Shown piece by piece: positions 17,971 through 25,400 of a DNA stretch of 64,000 nt. The stretch lies in contig NZ_FXXB01000006.1 of the NCBI RefSeq assembly GCF_900184245.1, positions 124,001 to 188,000 of the forward strand, in the 5' to 3' direction. The position numbers and the translations under genes are program-made. This DNA comes from Brachybacterium massiliense (lineage in GTDB: Bacteria > Actinomycetota > Actinomycetes > Actinomycetales > Dermabacteraceae). Each line of letters opens with the position of its first letter. Within the stretch, counting starts at the first letter, position 1. The notes below the pieces were generated by a model. It made no database searches. It saw only the letters and a program-made list of their open reading frames with translations, and was not told where the DNA came from.

Positions 17971-18756
17971 ATGAGCACTGAGCAGTCACCGGCGGGGACC
18001 GCCCCGCAGGGCCGGCGCACGATCCCGCTCACCGAGATCACCCTGCCGCACCAGTGCCCGAAGCCGGTGCGGATGTATGTCCTGGCACGGGCGCCCTACT
18101 TCGCGGGCCTCGGCGAGGAGGTGCTCGAGGGGATCGATGCGCGCATGAGCACCCTCACCTTCGCGCCGGAGGAGCGCCTCTACCGCGAGGGGGAGCCCGC
18201 CCGGGCGCTGTACGTGGTGGCCGAGGGGCGCATCAAGCTCTCCCAGGTCAGCGCGAGCGGCACCGAGACCGTCACGGATCTGCTGGTGCCCGGCGAGCTG
18301 TTCGGGGCGATGAGCACCCTCGGGCGGACGCACCACCACCAGACCGCCTCCGCGCTCGTGGGCACCTGCGTGCTGCGCATCGACCAGAACGACTTCCGTG
18401 CGGTGCTGGCCGAGCAGCCGCGCATCGCGCTGCGGGTGCTCGATGACGTCGCCGACCGCCTGCACCGCGCAGAATCCGCCGTCGGCTCCCGCAGCACCGC
18501 GAGCGTCGAGCAGCGGGTCGCCGCCACGCTGCTGCGCCTGGCGGACAAGCTCGGTGAGGACCGCGGGGCCGACGGGATCATGCTCGAGGTGCCGCTCTCG
18601 CGCGCGGACCTGGCAGGGCTCGCCCGTTCCACCCCGGAATCCGTCTCGCGCGTGATGAGCCGGTGGAAGAAGGACGGGCTGATCGACTCCGGACGGCGCT
18701 GGACGGCGCTGCGGGACCGGGCCCGGCTCGAGGAGCTGAGCGCCGCCGCGGAGTGA
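17971..18756 (+). CDS. Crp/Fnr-family transcriptional regulator
   Basis: 261 residues. Cyclic-nucleotide-type sensor fold at ~45-165 (LYREGEPARALYVVAEGRIKL, then VPGELFGAMSTLG), a long dimer helix and a C-terminal winged helix with the recognition helix in LARSTPESVSRVMSRWKKDG. There is a lone Cys near the N-terminus (LPHQCPKP) and one at GTCVLRI, not the four-Cys cluster of true Fnr, so an iron-sulfur oxygen sensor is not supported. Start ATG 17971 lies six bases after TAGAGT, so the message is probably leaderless. Divergent from the HMA and P-ATPase genes, which it may control. A symmetric hairpin follows. Confidence 0.88.
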   Translation: MSTEQSPAGTAPQGRRTIPLTEITLPHQCPKPVRMYVLARAPYFAGLGEEVLEGIDARMSTLTFAPEERLYREGEPARALYVVAEGRIKLSQVSASGTETVTDLLVPGELFGAMSTLGRTHHHQTASALVGTCVLRIDQNDFRAVLAEQPRIALRVLDDVADRLHRAESAVGSRSTASVEQRVAATLLRLADKLGEDRGADGIMLEVPLSRADLAGLARSTPESVSRVMSRWKKDGLIDSGRRWTALRDRARLEELSAAAE

Positions 18757-18757
18757 G

Positions 18758-18783
18758 CAGGCCGCGCCATCCGGCGCGGCCTG
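18758..18783. terminator. Bidirectional hairpin, 11-bp stem
   Basis: CAGGCCGCGCC (18758-18768) pairs with 18773-18783 around ATCC. It starts two bases after the regulator stop and ends five bases from the 3' end of the convergent tRNA, so it can serve both. Confidence 0.85.
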
Positions 18784-18787
18784 AGCG

Positions 18788-18860
18788 TGCCCCCGAGACG
18801 ATTCGAACGTCCGACACCCGCTTTAGGAGAGCGGTGCTCTATCCCCTGAGCTACGGGGGC
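18788..18860 (-). tRNA. tRNA-Arg (anticodon CCT)
   Basis: Minus strand. Acceptor GCCCCCG pairs with CGGGGGC plus discriminator A; anticodon arm CCGCT-CTCCTAA-AGCGG gives anticodon CCT; T loop TTCGAAT. The 3' CCA is not encoded. It reads AGG codons, which are rare in GC-rich genomes, so this is a minor arginine tRNA. Confidence 0.95.
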
Positions 18861-18934
18861 GCTGCCGCTCGGTGACAGCGTCAGCTGTGACCAAGGGCCG
18901 CGGTCATCCTAGCGTCCCGTGGGAGGATCGGGTC

Positions 18935-20368
18935 ATGTCGAGCGCTCCCCACGAGACCTCCGCCACCGTCGCTGCCGTCATCCTCGCCGGTGGCGCCTCC
19001 TCCCGCCTGGGCGGGACGGACAAGACACGTCTGCCGATCGCCGGGGTGAGCGTGCTCGAGCGGGTGCTGCGCGCCGCCCCCGTCGGTCGCCGCATCGTGG
19101 TGGGCCCCAGCGGGGAGGATGGCGACGAGCTCGCCGCCCGGCACGGCGCCCGCTTCGTGCTCGAGGACCCGCCGCGCTCCGGCCCGCTGGCCGCCCTCGC
19201 CCGCGGGGTCGAGGAGTTCTCCGAGGGGGACGACGGCGCGACCGTGCTCGTGCTCGGCGGGGACATGCCGATGCTGCGCCCCGAGACGCTGCGGGCCCTG
19301 GCCGCACGCAGCGCGGCGAGCGGCCGCGTGGTCGCGCTCGAGGCGGAGGACGGCCACCTCCAGTTCCTCGGTGCCGCCTGGCCGCTGGGCCGGCTGCGCG
19401 CCGCGCTCGCCGAGACCGAGCACGCAGGCGGCGGCTGGGCCGATCTGAGCCTGCGCCGCCTCTACGCCCAGCTCGGCGGGGACGAGCTGATGAGCCTGCC
19501 CGCCACCGGCGCGGAGGGCGCGGACATCGACACCCCCGATCTGCTGGCCCAGGTGCGTCGGGCCGCGGGTCCCCGCATCGCACTGGCCCAGATCGAGGTC
19601 TCCGAGGACGTCCAGGAGACCTTCGCGACGATGCGGATGGCCGTCGTAGAGGCCGCGGAGGAAGGCGCGCACCTGGTGGTGCTGCCGGAAGCCACCCTCA
19701 CCCCCTTCGGCACCGACCTGCGAGCCGCCGCGCTCGCCCACCACGACGCCTTCGCGCAGCTGGTCCAGGAGCTCGCCGAGCAGCATGACGTGGTGGTGGT
19801 CGCCGGCTCCTTCACCCCCACCGACGACGGCCGCGTCCACAACACCGTGATCGTGCGCGGCCCGAACTGGGACCCGCACCTCGAGTACCGCAAGATCCAC
19901 CTGTTCGACGCCTTCGGGGCCGACGAGTCCCGCACCGTCGCCCCCGGGAACGAGCTGGTGACCTTCGATCTGCATGGCACCCGCTTCGGGATCGCCACCT
20001 GCTACGACGTGCGCTTCCCCGAGCAGTTCACCGCGCTCGCGCAGCGCGGGGCGCAGGCGATCCTGCTGCCGCTGGCCTGGGCGGAGGGCCCCGGCAAGCG
20101 CGAGCAGCTGCAGCTGCTGCTGCGCGCCCGGGCGCTGGACTCGACCACCGTCGTGCTCGCCGCCGATCAGGCCCCGCCCGAGGGCTACACCGGCAAGCCC
20201 GCCCGCGGCATCGGCCGCAGCGCTGTCGTCGGCCCGCTCGGCGCGGTGCGCCAGGAGCTGGGGCGCGAGCCGGGACTGCTGCTGGTGGACCTCGACCTCG
20301 AGGAGATCGCCGCCGCCCGCGCCGCGCTGCCGGTGCTCGAGCACCACGTGGAGCTGCCCCGCGCCTGA
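18935..20368 (+). CDS. Fusion of MobA-like nucleotidyltransferase and nitrilase-family amidase
   Basis: 477 residues from ATG 18935 (GGGAGGA eight bases before). Residues ~12-205 are a MobA-type domain: LAGGASSRLGGTDK (17-30) and GGDMPML around the metal-binding Asp; MobA-type enzymes join GMP or CMP to molybdopterin or related cofactors. Residues ~213-477 are a complete nitrilase/carbon-nitrogen hydrolase domain with the Glu-Lys-Cys triad at E252 (LPEATLTP), K320 (YRKIHLFD) and C356 (ATCYDVRFPE). The second part resembles omega-amidase/deaminated-glutathione amidase. The frame is open right through, with no start or ribosome site at the junction, so this is a true fusion in this sequence. 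I do not know this pairing as standard. No molybdenum cofactor genes are near. Confidence 0.88.
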   Translation: MSSAPHETSATVAAVILAGGASSRLGGTDKTRLPIAGVSVLERVLRAAPVGRRIVVGPSGEDGDELAARHGARFVLEDPPRSGPLAALARGVEEFSEGDDGATVLVLGGDMPMLRPETLRALAARSAASGRVVALEAEDGHLQFLGAAWPLGRLRAALAETEHAGGGWADLSLRRLYAQLGGDELMSLPATGAEGADIDTPDLLAQVRRAAGPRIALAQIEVSEDVQETFATMRMAVVEAAEEGAHLVVLPEATLTPFGTDLRAAALAHHDAFAQLVQELAEQHDVVVVAGSFTPTDDGRVHNTVIVRGPNWDPHLEYRKIHLFDAFGADESRTVAPGNELVTFDLHGTRFGIATCYDVRFPEQFTALAQRGAQAILLPLAWAEGPGKREQLQLLLRARALDSTTVVLAADQAPPEGYTGKPARGIGRSAVVGPLGAVRQELGREPGLLLVDLDLEEIAAARAALPVLEHHVELPRA

Positions 20369-20406
20369 CGTGAGCGGGGCCACGGCGCCCCCGGGGCCAC
20401 CTGGCG

Positions 20407-20412
20407 TAGCCT
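20407..20412 (+). promoter_or_regulatory. -10 hexamer TAGCCT, leaderless start of the CopC-like gene
   Basis: Six bases to ATG 20419 and no ribosome site. Confidence 0.55.
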
Positions 20413-20418
20413 GCGCAG

Positions 20419-21081
20419 ATGACCTCCCTGATCAGCCGGTCCGACGCAGCCGGACCCGCCACCCGCCCCGCCTCGCTGCTCGCACTGTGCGGCGCGCTGC
20501 TGCTCGCCGCGCTGCTGGCGCTGCCCGCCCCGGCGCAGGCCCACGACACCCTGCTCAGCTCCGATCCCGAGGATGGCGCGAGCCTCGAGACCTCCCCCGA
20601 GGAGATCACGCTGACCTACTCCGCGGACATCCTCGAGGTGAGCCCGCTTGTGCGGATCAGCGACGAGAACGGTGACGAGCTGGCCGAGATCGTCCCCACC
20701 GTCGAGGGTCCTGTCGCCACCGCGACCCTGGAGGAGCCGCTGCCCGCCGGCACCCACACCGTCCAGTGGCGCGTGGTCTCGAGCGACGGCCACCCGATCG
20801 AGGGCACGTTCACCCTCACCGTCGAGCAGGACTCCGAGGAGCCCGCCGGAGCCGAGGACACCGCCGAGGAGACCGCCGAGCCCGCCGCGAGCGACGCCGG
20901 GGGAGCAGAGCAGGCCACGCAGGAGACGGAGCCCACCTCCGAGGAGAGCGCCGAGGAGAGCACACAGGAGAGCGCCGAGCAGGGCGGCGGCCTGTCGATG
21001 CCGCTGCTGCTCGGGATCCTGGGCGTGGTCGTCGTCGGCGCCGTGATCGCGGGGCTCGTGATCATGCGCCGCCGCGACTGA
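20419..21081 (+). CDS. CopC-domain copper-binding protein with C-terminal membrane anchor
   Basis: 220 residues. Signal peptide ends at AQA, leaving His42 as mature residue 1. The CopC fold runs to about residue 137: HDTLLSSDPEDGASL at the start and SSDGHPIEGTF near the end. His1 together with the D-x-H pair (Asp123, His125) matches the Cu(II) site of CopC proteins. Then follow a Glu/Ala/Thr-rich linker of about 50 residues and a single membrane helix before RRRD. So it would display a copper site on the outer face of the membrane. The usual CopD partner is not adjacent. A strong terminator follows. Confidence 0.87.
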   Translation: MTSLISRSDAAGPATRPASLLALCGALLLAALLALPAPAQAHDTLLSSDPEDGASLETSPEEITLTYSADILEVSPLVRISDENGDELAEIVPTVEGPVATATLEEPLPAGTHTVQWRVVSSDGHPIEGTFTLTVEQDSEEPAGAEDTAEETAEPAASDAGGAEQATQETEPTSEESAEESTQESAEQGGGLSMPLLLGILGVVVVGAVIAGLVIMRRRD

Positions 21082-21105
21082 GCGACGCCGCTCGCACACA
21101 GACAG

Positions 21106-21142
21106 GAAGTGCCCCCGACGCCGACGGCGCCGGGGGCACTTC
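21106..21142 (+). terminator. Hairpin terminator, 12-bp stem
   Basis: GAAGTGCCCCCG (21106-21117) pairs with 21131-21142; an inner CGCC/GGCG pair extends it. It lies 25 bases past the CopC-like stop and before the convergent small gene. Confidence 0.8.
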
Positions 21143-21187
21143 GCGATCCGGGGAGCTCACCGCAGTGAGCTCAGCGCCCGGTGGGGC

Positions 21188-21385
21188 TCACTTGCCCTTG
21201 TTGTCGTCCTCGCCCAGACCGAGCTGATCGCGGGCGGCATCTGCACCGGAGTCGACGTGGCCGTCGACGCTGTCCGGGGTGCGCTCCTTGATCCGCTCCT
21301 CGGCCGTGTTGAGGACCTCCTCGGCCTTGTCCGGGTTGTCGGAGGCGAAGTCCTTGGCCTTGTTCAGCGCGTCATCGAAACCCAT
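21188..21385 (-). CDS. MT0933-like small protein (annotated as antitoxin family)
   Basis: 65 residues. Start ATG 21385 with AAAGGAC seven bases before. The pattern MGFDDALNKAKDFASDN...AEEVLNTAEERIKERTPD followed by a Gly/Asp tail is that of the small helical actinobacterial proteins grouped as MT0933/Rv0909-like antitoxins. Charged amphipathic helices, no membrane part. No toxin gene is next to it: the neighbours are a CopC-like gene and a DeoR-type regulator. The antitoxin label is therefore doubtful here, and a stress-related structural role is equally possible. Confidence 0.75.
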   Translation of the reverse strand: MGFDDALNKAKDFASDNPDKAEEVLNTAEERIKERTPDSVDGHVDSGADAARDQLGLGEDDNKGK

Positions 21386-21550
21386 GATCCATGTCCTTTC
21401 GTTCGCGGAACCGCCCCGATGCCGGGGCGACGGCGTCAACCTATGCCGAAGAGGACACGTGACTCAAACGTGACCTCACGAGATCCGTCGATCTGGAGCC
21501 TTCTGCGCGGTCGCCCGGCCGGTCGTGGCGGAACGCGCAATACTGGCTGC

Positions 21551-22408
21551 GTGACTGTGCATAATTCTGGCTCTGACGAGAAGCGGGCGCCGCGCGGGGA
21601 GCGGCCCAGCACGCCGCCCAGGGACCGCAGCGCACGCTGGGACCACGTGCTCACCCTGCTGTCCTCCACCAAGCGCCTGAGCGTCTCCGCGGTCGCCGAG
21701 GAGCTCGGCGTCAGCGAGTCCACCGTGCGCCGCGACTTCATGGAGATGGAGCGCGCCCAGCTCGCCCGGCGCACCCACGGCGGGATCGTCGCCGTCGACG
21801 TCGCCTACTCGCTGGCCACCGTGCCGCGCAGCGCCGACGAGGGCTCCGCCCAGCGTGAACGGGTCGCGGACTGCGCCGCGGCGATGGTCGAGCCCGGGCA
21901 GATCATCGGCTTCAACGGCGGGCGCACCACCCCCTCCCCCGCCCGCCGCGCCGTGGCCCGGCCGGACATCGACTCCCGCGACGGCATGCCGGGGCTGACG
22001 GTCGTGTGCGCCGCGCTGAACATCGCCACCGAGGCCGTGCTGCGCCCCTCCGTGCGCACCGTCGTGCTGGGCGGCGTGGCCGAGCCCTACTCCTTCGAGC
22101 TCACCGGCCCCCTGGCCACCGCCACCATGCGGGACCTGTGGCTGGACACCATGTTCGTGGGCACCGTCGGCCTGGACATCGGAGCGGGGCTGACCTGCAA
22201 CTCCGACGCCGAAGCGGGGGTCACCCGGATCATGATCGGCCACTCCCGACGGGTGGTGGGGCTCGCCACCGCGGACAAGGTGGGACACCGTGCGCTGGCC
22301 GGCATCTGCCCGATCTCAGTGCTCACCGACCTGGTGATCGCCGGGCCCGTGCCCGAGGATCTCCGCGCCCACCTCGCCGAGACCTCGGTGCGCCTGCACG
22401 AGGTGTGA
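21551..22408 (+). CDS. DeoR/GlpR-family transcriptional regulator
   Basis: 285 residues from GTG 21551; the AATACT hexamer at 21539-21544, six bases before, supports a leaderless message. N-terminal DeoR helix-turn-helix (residues ~28-80): HVLTLLSSTKRLSVSAVAEELGVSESTVRRDF then ARRTHGGIV, in two overlapping motifs. The C-terminal part is the DeoRC phosphosugar-sensing domain (QIIGFNGGRTT, TVVLGGVAEPYSFE, DTMFVGTVGLDIGAGLT). These regulators usually repress sugar or polyol genes and release DNA on binding a sugar phosphate. No sugar genes are adjacent, so its targets lie elsewhere. Confidence 0.88.
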   Translation: MTVHNSGSDEKRAPRGERPSTPPRDRSARWDHVLTLLSSTKRLSVSAVAEELGVSESTVRRDFMEMERAQLARRTHGGIVAVDVAYSLATVPRSADEGSAQRERVADCAAAMVEPGQIIGFNGGRTTPSPARRAVARPDIDSRDGMPGLTVVCAALNIATEAVLRPSVRTVVLGGVAEPYSFELTGPLATATMRDLWLDTMFVGTVGLDIGAGLTCNSDAEAGVTRIMIGHSRRVVGLATADKVGHRALAGICPISVLTDLVIAGPVPEDLRAHLAETSVRLHEV

Positions 22409-22463
22409 GCAGTCCGCGCGCGAGCGCGCGGCACGCCTGCACGGGCTGGGGGCCCGACGCCGG

Positions 22464-22469
22464 TAGCGT
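22464..22469 (+). promoter_or_regulatory. -10 hexamer TAGCGT before the helicase-like gene
   Basis: Eight bases to ATG 22478. The gene therefore has its own promoter and is not only read from the regulator upstream. Confidence 0.5.
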
Positions 22470-22477
22470 GAGCGACC

Positions 22478-25400
22478 ATGTGGAGTTTCCTGCGCGGGAA
22501 GAAGCGGTCGGAGCGTTCGGGCGAGGACGCGACGCCCCGCGACGACGCCCTGTCCACCCTCGCCCGCGAACGTCGTGACGCCGCGACGCAGCGGGCGGCC
22601 GAGGGCGAGCGCGAGCAGCCCGCCCCCGCCGAGCACCCGGCCACCGAGACCGGCGGCTACGAGGTGGTCGTGGACCGGCACCTCGACGAGGTCGGTGCCG
22701 GGATCGCCCCCGAGCAGGACGAGGACGATCTGCCCGTCACCCCGCGCGAGCACCGACCCCTCAGCCGCGACGACCGCGTCGCCGACGCCCTGGACCGGTG
22801 GTCCCAGCAGATCACCGGCGGGCTGCACGCCCCCTCCTTCCTCACCCAGATCCGCGCCGGGGGAGTGGTGCTGGATCTGACCCACTCCCACCCCTCGGGC
22901 CTCGCCCAGCTGCTGGCCGGGCGCGGCCCCACCCGACTGTCCTCCCTGGTGCGGGAGGTGGGGGCCCTCGCCGATGCGCGCGCTCACGCCCGCTCCATCC
23001 GGGAGATCGCCGAGCGCCATGCGGAGGAGGTGGGCCTGACCACCTGCCACCTCGGCATCGGCGAGGCGATCTGGTATCCCGAGGACGGCTCCGAGCCGAT
23101 CCACGCCCCGGTGCTGGTGCGCCCGATCACCCTGCGCCTGCGCGGCAACGCCCGCGAGGACGTCGACCTCGAGGTCGATGCGACCGCTGATCTCAACCCT
23201 GTGCTGCTGCGCTCTCTGCGCGAGGCCGGCGTGGCCGTCGACGCCCGCGCGCTGCTGGCCACCACCGACAGCACGCACGGCTTCGACCCCACCCCGGTGC
23301 TGGACGCCTTCCGCTCGCTGGGCCAGCCCCTGCCCGGCTTCCGCGTGGTCCACGCCCTGGTGGTCGGGAATCTGATGGACGCCGCGGGCTCCGTCGCCGA
23401 GGACCTCGCCGCCGACCGCCCCGACTGGTCCGCCTCCCCGCTGGTGGCCGCGCTCGCCGGGGACGAGGGCGCCCGCGCCGTGGTGCGCGCCGACGACGCC
23501 GAGGAGCAGATCCCCGAGATCCCCGAGGACGAGCTCGTCGCGGCCGTCGACCCCGGCCACCGCGAGGTGCTCGCCCGGGTGCTCGCCGGTCAGGACCTCG
23601 CCGTCGCCACCCCGCCCGGCGCCGACAGCCTCGACCTGGTGGTCGACCTCGCCCAGGAGCTCAACGCCCGCGGCCGCACCGTGCTGATCGTCTCCCAACG
23701 CCGACGCAACCTCTCCCAGCTGGTCGAGATCGCCCGCGAGCGCGGCCTCGACGAGCTGGTCTTCGACCTCTCCCCGGACCCGTCCCTGCAGCGCAACGCC
23801 TCGGCCGCGCTGCTGCGCAGCCTCCGCCGCGCCGGATCCCACGGCCTGGGCCCCGAGGACGGCGCTCCCGAGGGACTCGAGGAGAGCCGCGACATCCTGG
23901 TGGGCCACGTCGAGGCGATGCACCGCCTCCAGCAGCCCTGGGGCGCCTCCGCGCATGACGCGATCTCCGCCCTGGCCGCCCTGACCCGGCTCAGCCCCGC
24001 CCCCCGCACCCAGGTGCGGCTGCGCGCGGACGTCGCCGCGCAGATGATCGGCGAGGAGCGTGACCGCTACGCCGCCCAGCTGCGCGAGGCGGCCGAGATC
24101 GGAGTGCTCACCACCGGCCCCGAGATGACCGCCTGGTACGGCGCACCGATCAGCAGCGACACCCAGGCCGAGCGGGCCGAGGAGCTGATCGACGAGTTGC
24201 GCGAGGAGATCCTGCCGCAGCTGCGCAAGGCCTGCGCCCGCGCCGGCACCGAGCTGGGCCTGACCGAGCCCACCACCCTCACCCAGCTCGAGGAGCGCCT
24301 GGCCCTGCTGGACCGGGTGCGCACCCTTCTGGGCACCTTCCAGTCCGCCGTCTTCTCCGCGCCGCTGGCCGATCTCGTCGCCGCCACCGCGGACAAGCGC
24401 TGGCGCGAGGAGCGCGGCGTGACCATGGGCTTCGGGGTGCGCCGACGCCTGCGCAAGGACGCCGCCGCTCTCCAGCGCCCCGCCTCCCTGTCCCCGGACC
24501 TTCACCAGGACCTCGGCGAGGCCCGCGCCGTCGCCGAGACCTGGCGCCGCGCCGCCGTCGAACCCGGCGAGGGCTCCGCAGAGGCGCCCCGGGCCGCGAG
24601 CCGCCCCCACCTGCCCGAAGATCTCGACTCGGTGCGCCGCGCCGCCGCGCGCGCCGAGAAGGTGCTCGACGAGCTGTCGGTGCTGTTGGACGGCACCGAG
24701 GCCGGCGCCGACCTGCCGCGCACCGATCTCGATGAGCTCACCGAGCGGATCGAGGCGCTCGCCGCGGACCGCGCCGATCTCGAGACCCTGCCGCGACGCA
24801 CCGAGCTGCTGCGCCGCTTCGCCTTCGACGGCCTCGGAGAGCTGGTCGAGGACCTCCGCATTCGGCGCGTGCCGTTGGACCAGGTGGGCGCCGAGCTCGA
24901 GCTGGCCTGGTGGCGCAGCGTGCTCGAGCTGATCGCGGGCGCCGAGCCGACGATCTCACAGTACGACGGCACCTCGCTGTCCCAGGTCGCCGAGCGGTTC
25001 CGCCGGCTGGACGCCGAGTACCTGGCCGGTGCCTCCGCACGTGTGCACGCCGCCGCCGACGAGACCCGGGTGGAGACCATGAAGTCCTACCCGGACACCT
25101 CCCGCGCCGCGATCGCGGAGCTCGCCCGCTCCTCGACCGTCTCCATCCGCGACCTCGCCGCGAAGTACGAGGACATCCTCTTCGCGGCACGCCCCGCCTG
25201 GCTCGCCTCCCCGTACCTGGTGCCGCAGGTGATCCCGCGCGGCCGCCATTTCGATGTGGTGATCGTGGCCGACGGCGGCCGCCTGCCCACCGCCGCCGCG
25301 CTGCCCTCGATCGTGCGCGGCGAGCAGACCGTCGTGGTGGGAGACCCGCTCGAGTACGGCGGCGACTCCGCCCCGAGCCTGCTGGACGACATGCTGCGGA

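Noticed and set aside
21188..21385. Toxin-antitoxin system around the MT0933-like gene
   Set aside because: No toxin-like gene is adjacent; neighbours are a CopC-like protein and a DeoR-type regulator.
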